From Tomitella fengzijianii (GTDB taxonomy: Bacteria; Actinomycetota; Actinomycetes; Mycobacteriales; Mycobacteriaceae): a stretch of DNA of 64,000 bases. Where the stretch lies: the NCBI RefSeq assembly GCF_007559025.1, contig NZ_CP041765.1, forward strand, positions 3,884,638 through 3,948,637, read 5' to 3'. Position 1 is the stretch's first letter, and every line of letters begins with the position of its first letter. Below, in pieces: positions 63,189-64,000 of the stretch. The notes beneath the pieces were generated by a model, which worked only from the letters and a program-made list of their open reading frames with translations, was not told the DNA's origin and made no database searches. Position numbers and translations under genes: made by a program.

Positions 63189-64000
63189 GGTGATTCTCCT
63201 TCAGTTTCTCCGGCACCTCGTGGCGCCGCTTCTTGTGTCCGACGCGTCCCATGACCCTCCGCGCTGCGACGGCACTCCGAGGCGACCGCCCCCGGAGGGG
63301 CGACCGCACACCTGTGCCCGAATCGCATGAAGCAGAAGGCCACGTACGTATGGTCTGCACGTCACCGGAAGTCCGCGACCACGGGGACCGGACCAGGATC
63401 GCGCTCCGGACCTGATCCGCGTGCACGCTGACGTACGCTGCCGATCCGCCGGCGGCGACCCACGTGGATCTACCCATACCGAGGACGTCCCGGATGAAAC
63501 GGGAGACCGCCCGAGACTACTCAGTGCAAGCGTCGAGGTCAAACCGCCGATCCACCTTCGCGGCACGGCTGACCTGCGAAGCAGGTGCTCCGTGCGACAC
63601 GCCACAGGAACCGGGTGCTTGCGAATGTCACTTGACTGTGCGTTTCCGTTGCACAACCGTGTCCCCCTTGTTAGCGTTCCCAGGTGACGAAGCGGTAACA
63701 ACGGATCGAAGAAATACCGGACTCGTCGGGACACGGGCGAAGAACTCGACCGGCGACGATCGGACGGAAACGAAGCGACGACGCAGTGGCGGCTGCATCC
63801 GACGGCCGCAGACGGCCGCAGATCGCCGGCCTCGGAGTCGCAGAACACCTGACAGACCCGAGAACTTCACACCGAACCGACGCTTTCCACAGGTTCATCC
63901 CCAGAACCGTGGGTAGTCGTACCGGGTCACCGCGCCACTCGCTCGCCGAGTGGTCCACTATCGTCCACAGTTGTCCACAGGTGTGGATAATCGTGTGGAT
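63189..64000. other. rpmH-dnaA intergenic region (left part of the origin region)
   Basis: An 812-bp gene-free stretch with lower GC than its surroundings. It contains the rpmH promoter, the start of a DnaA-box cluster at the right end and no ORF with a coding look. dnaA is expected just beyond the window on the plus strand. Confidence 0.8.
63883..64000. other. DnaA-box cluster at the edge of oriC
   Basis: DnaA boxes (consensus TT(A/G)TCCACA) are found at 63971-63979 (TTGTCCACA, perfect) and 63982-63990 (TGTGGATAA, perfect reverse). Near matches lie at 63961-63969 (TCGTCCACA), 63883-63891 (CTTTCCACA) and the partial TGTGGAT at 63994-64000. The cluster is cut by the window end, so its full size is unknown; in mycobacteria such boxes serve oriC and dnaA autoregulation. 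Confidence 0.8.

Noticed and set aside
63189..63990. Several 60-200-codon frames between rpmH and the origin
   Set aside because: Arg/Ser-rich without homology, overlapping each other on both strands, in a region expected to be non-coding.

Overview
The window is very GC-rich actinobacterial chromosome (no mobile element, CRISPR array, tRNA or rRNA seen) from a mycolic-acid bacterium of the order Mycobacteriales, ending at the left edge of the replication origin. The right third follows the Mycobacterium tuberculosis order Rv3907c to Rv3924c: cca/pcnA, mutT4, a DUF6049 protein, murJ, sigM, its anti-sigma factor, trxB, trxA, cwlM, a GNAT protein, parB, parA, rsmG, jag, yidC, yidD, rnpA, rpmH. 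parS sites and DnaA boxes are visible. The left part carries genes known from the other side of the mycobacterial origin (Rv0038 YqgE, Rv0039c SdpI, Rv0041 leuS, Rv0046c ino1 to Rv0051). AftA (arabinogalactan), an LpqY-SugABC-type trehalose importer and the murJ-pseudokinase fusion support a mycolate producer. The genus cannot be fixed from the sequence alone (Gordonia, Tsukamurella, Tomitella, Williamsia and similar remain possible).

Layout. 0.2-2 kb: orphan LuxR-type regulator convergent with a secreted amidase. 2.3-9.8 kb: secreted cyclophilin, GT87 membrane glycosyltransferase and class A PBP on the minus strand, DUF5318, then a PadR regulator overlapping ino1, whose stop codon lies in a 32-bp tandem repeat. 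10-15.4 kb: MFS transporter, FKBP lipoprotein, an F420-type oxidoreductase with a SnoaL-like partner, and a secreted GH5 endoglycoceramidase-like enzyme. 15.5-20.5 kb: sugar ABC importer in the order sugC-lpqY-sugA-sugB-small membrane protein. 20.6-32.7 kb: accessory metabolism and regulators (XRE/MmyB, hotdog thioesterase, AftA, a second F420-type oxidoreductase, hydrolase, MarR-MFS pair, flavin reductase, SDR, TetR divergent from a di-iron-like protein plus a polytopic membrane protein, ketosteroid isomerase). 33-43 kb: beta-propeller protein, leuS, SdpI, SBF transporter, lipoprotein, YqgE, DUF6802 and epimerase. 41.8-64 kb: the conserved origin-proximal block.

How it works together. The block links envelope building (murJ, cwlM, ponA, yidC), redox (trxB/trxA behind an ECF-type GGAAC-N18-GTT promoter next to sigM) and chromosome segregation (parAB with three parS sites in the rsmG-parA gap). 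A recurring feature is leaderless expression: at least eleven genes have a TANNNT-like -10 element 6-8 nt before an ATG or GTG that lacks a Shine-Dalgarno sequence. Long perfect stem-loops separate most convergent or terminal genes.

No clearly new multi-gene system stands out. The best leads are the TetR/PF10118/membrane-protein cassette with its operator, the repeated ino1 terminus, the remote parS behind cca, the sugC-first trehalose operon with a paired inverted-repeat operator, and the Gly-rich C-terminal extension of the amidase.
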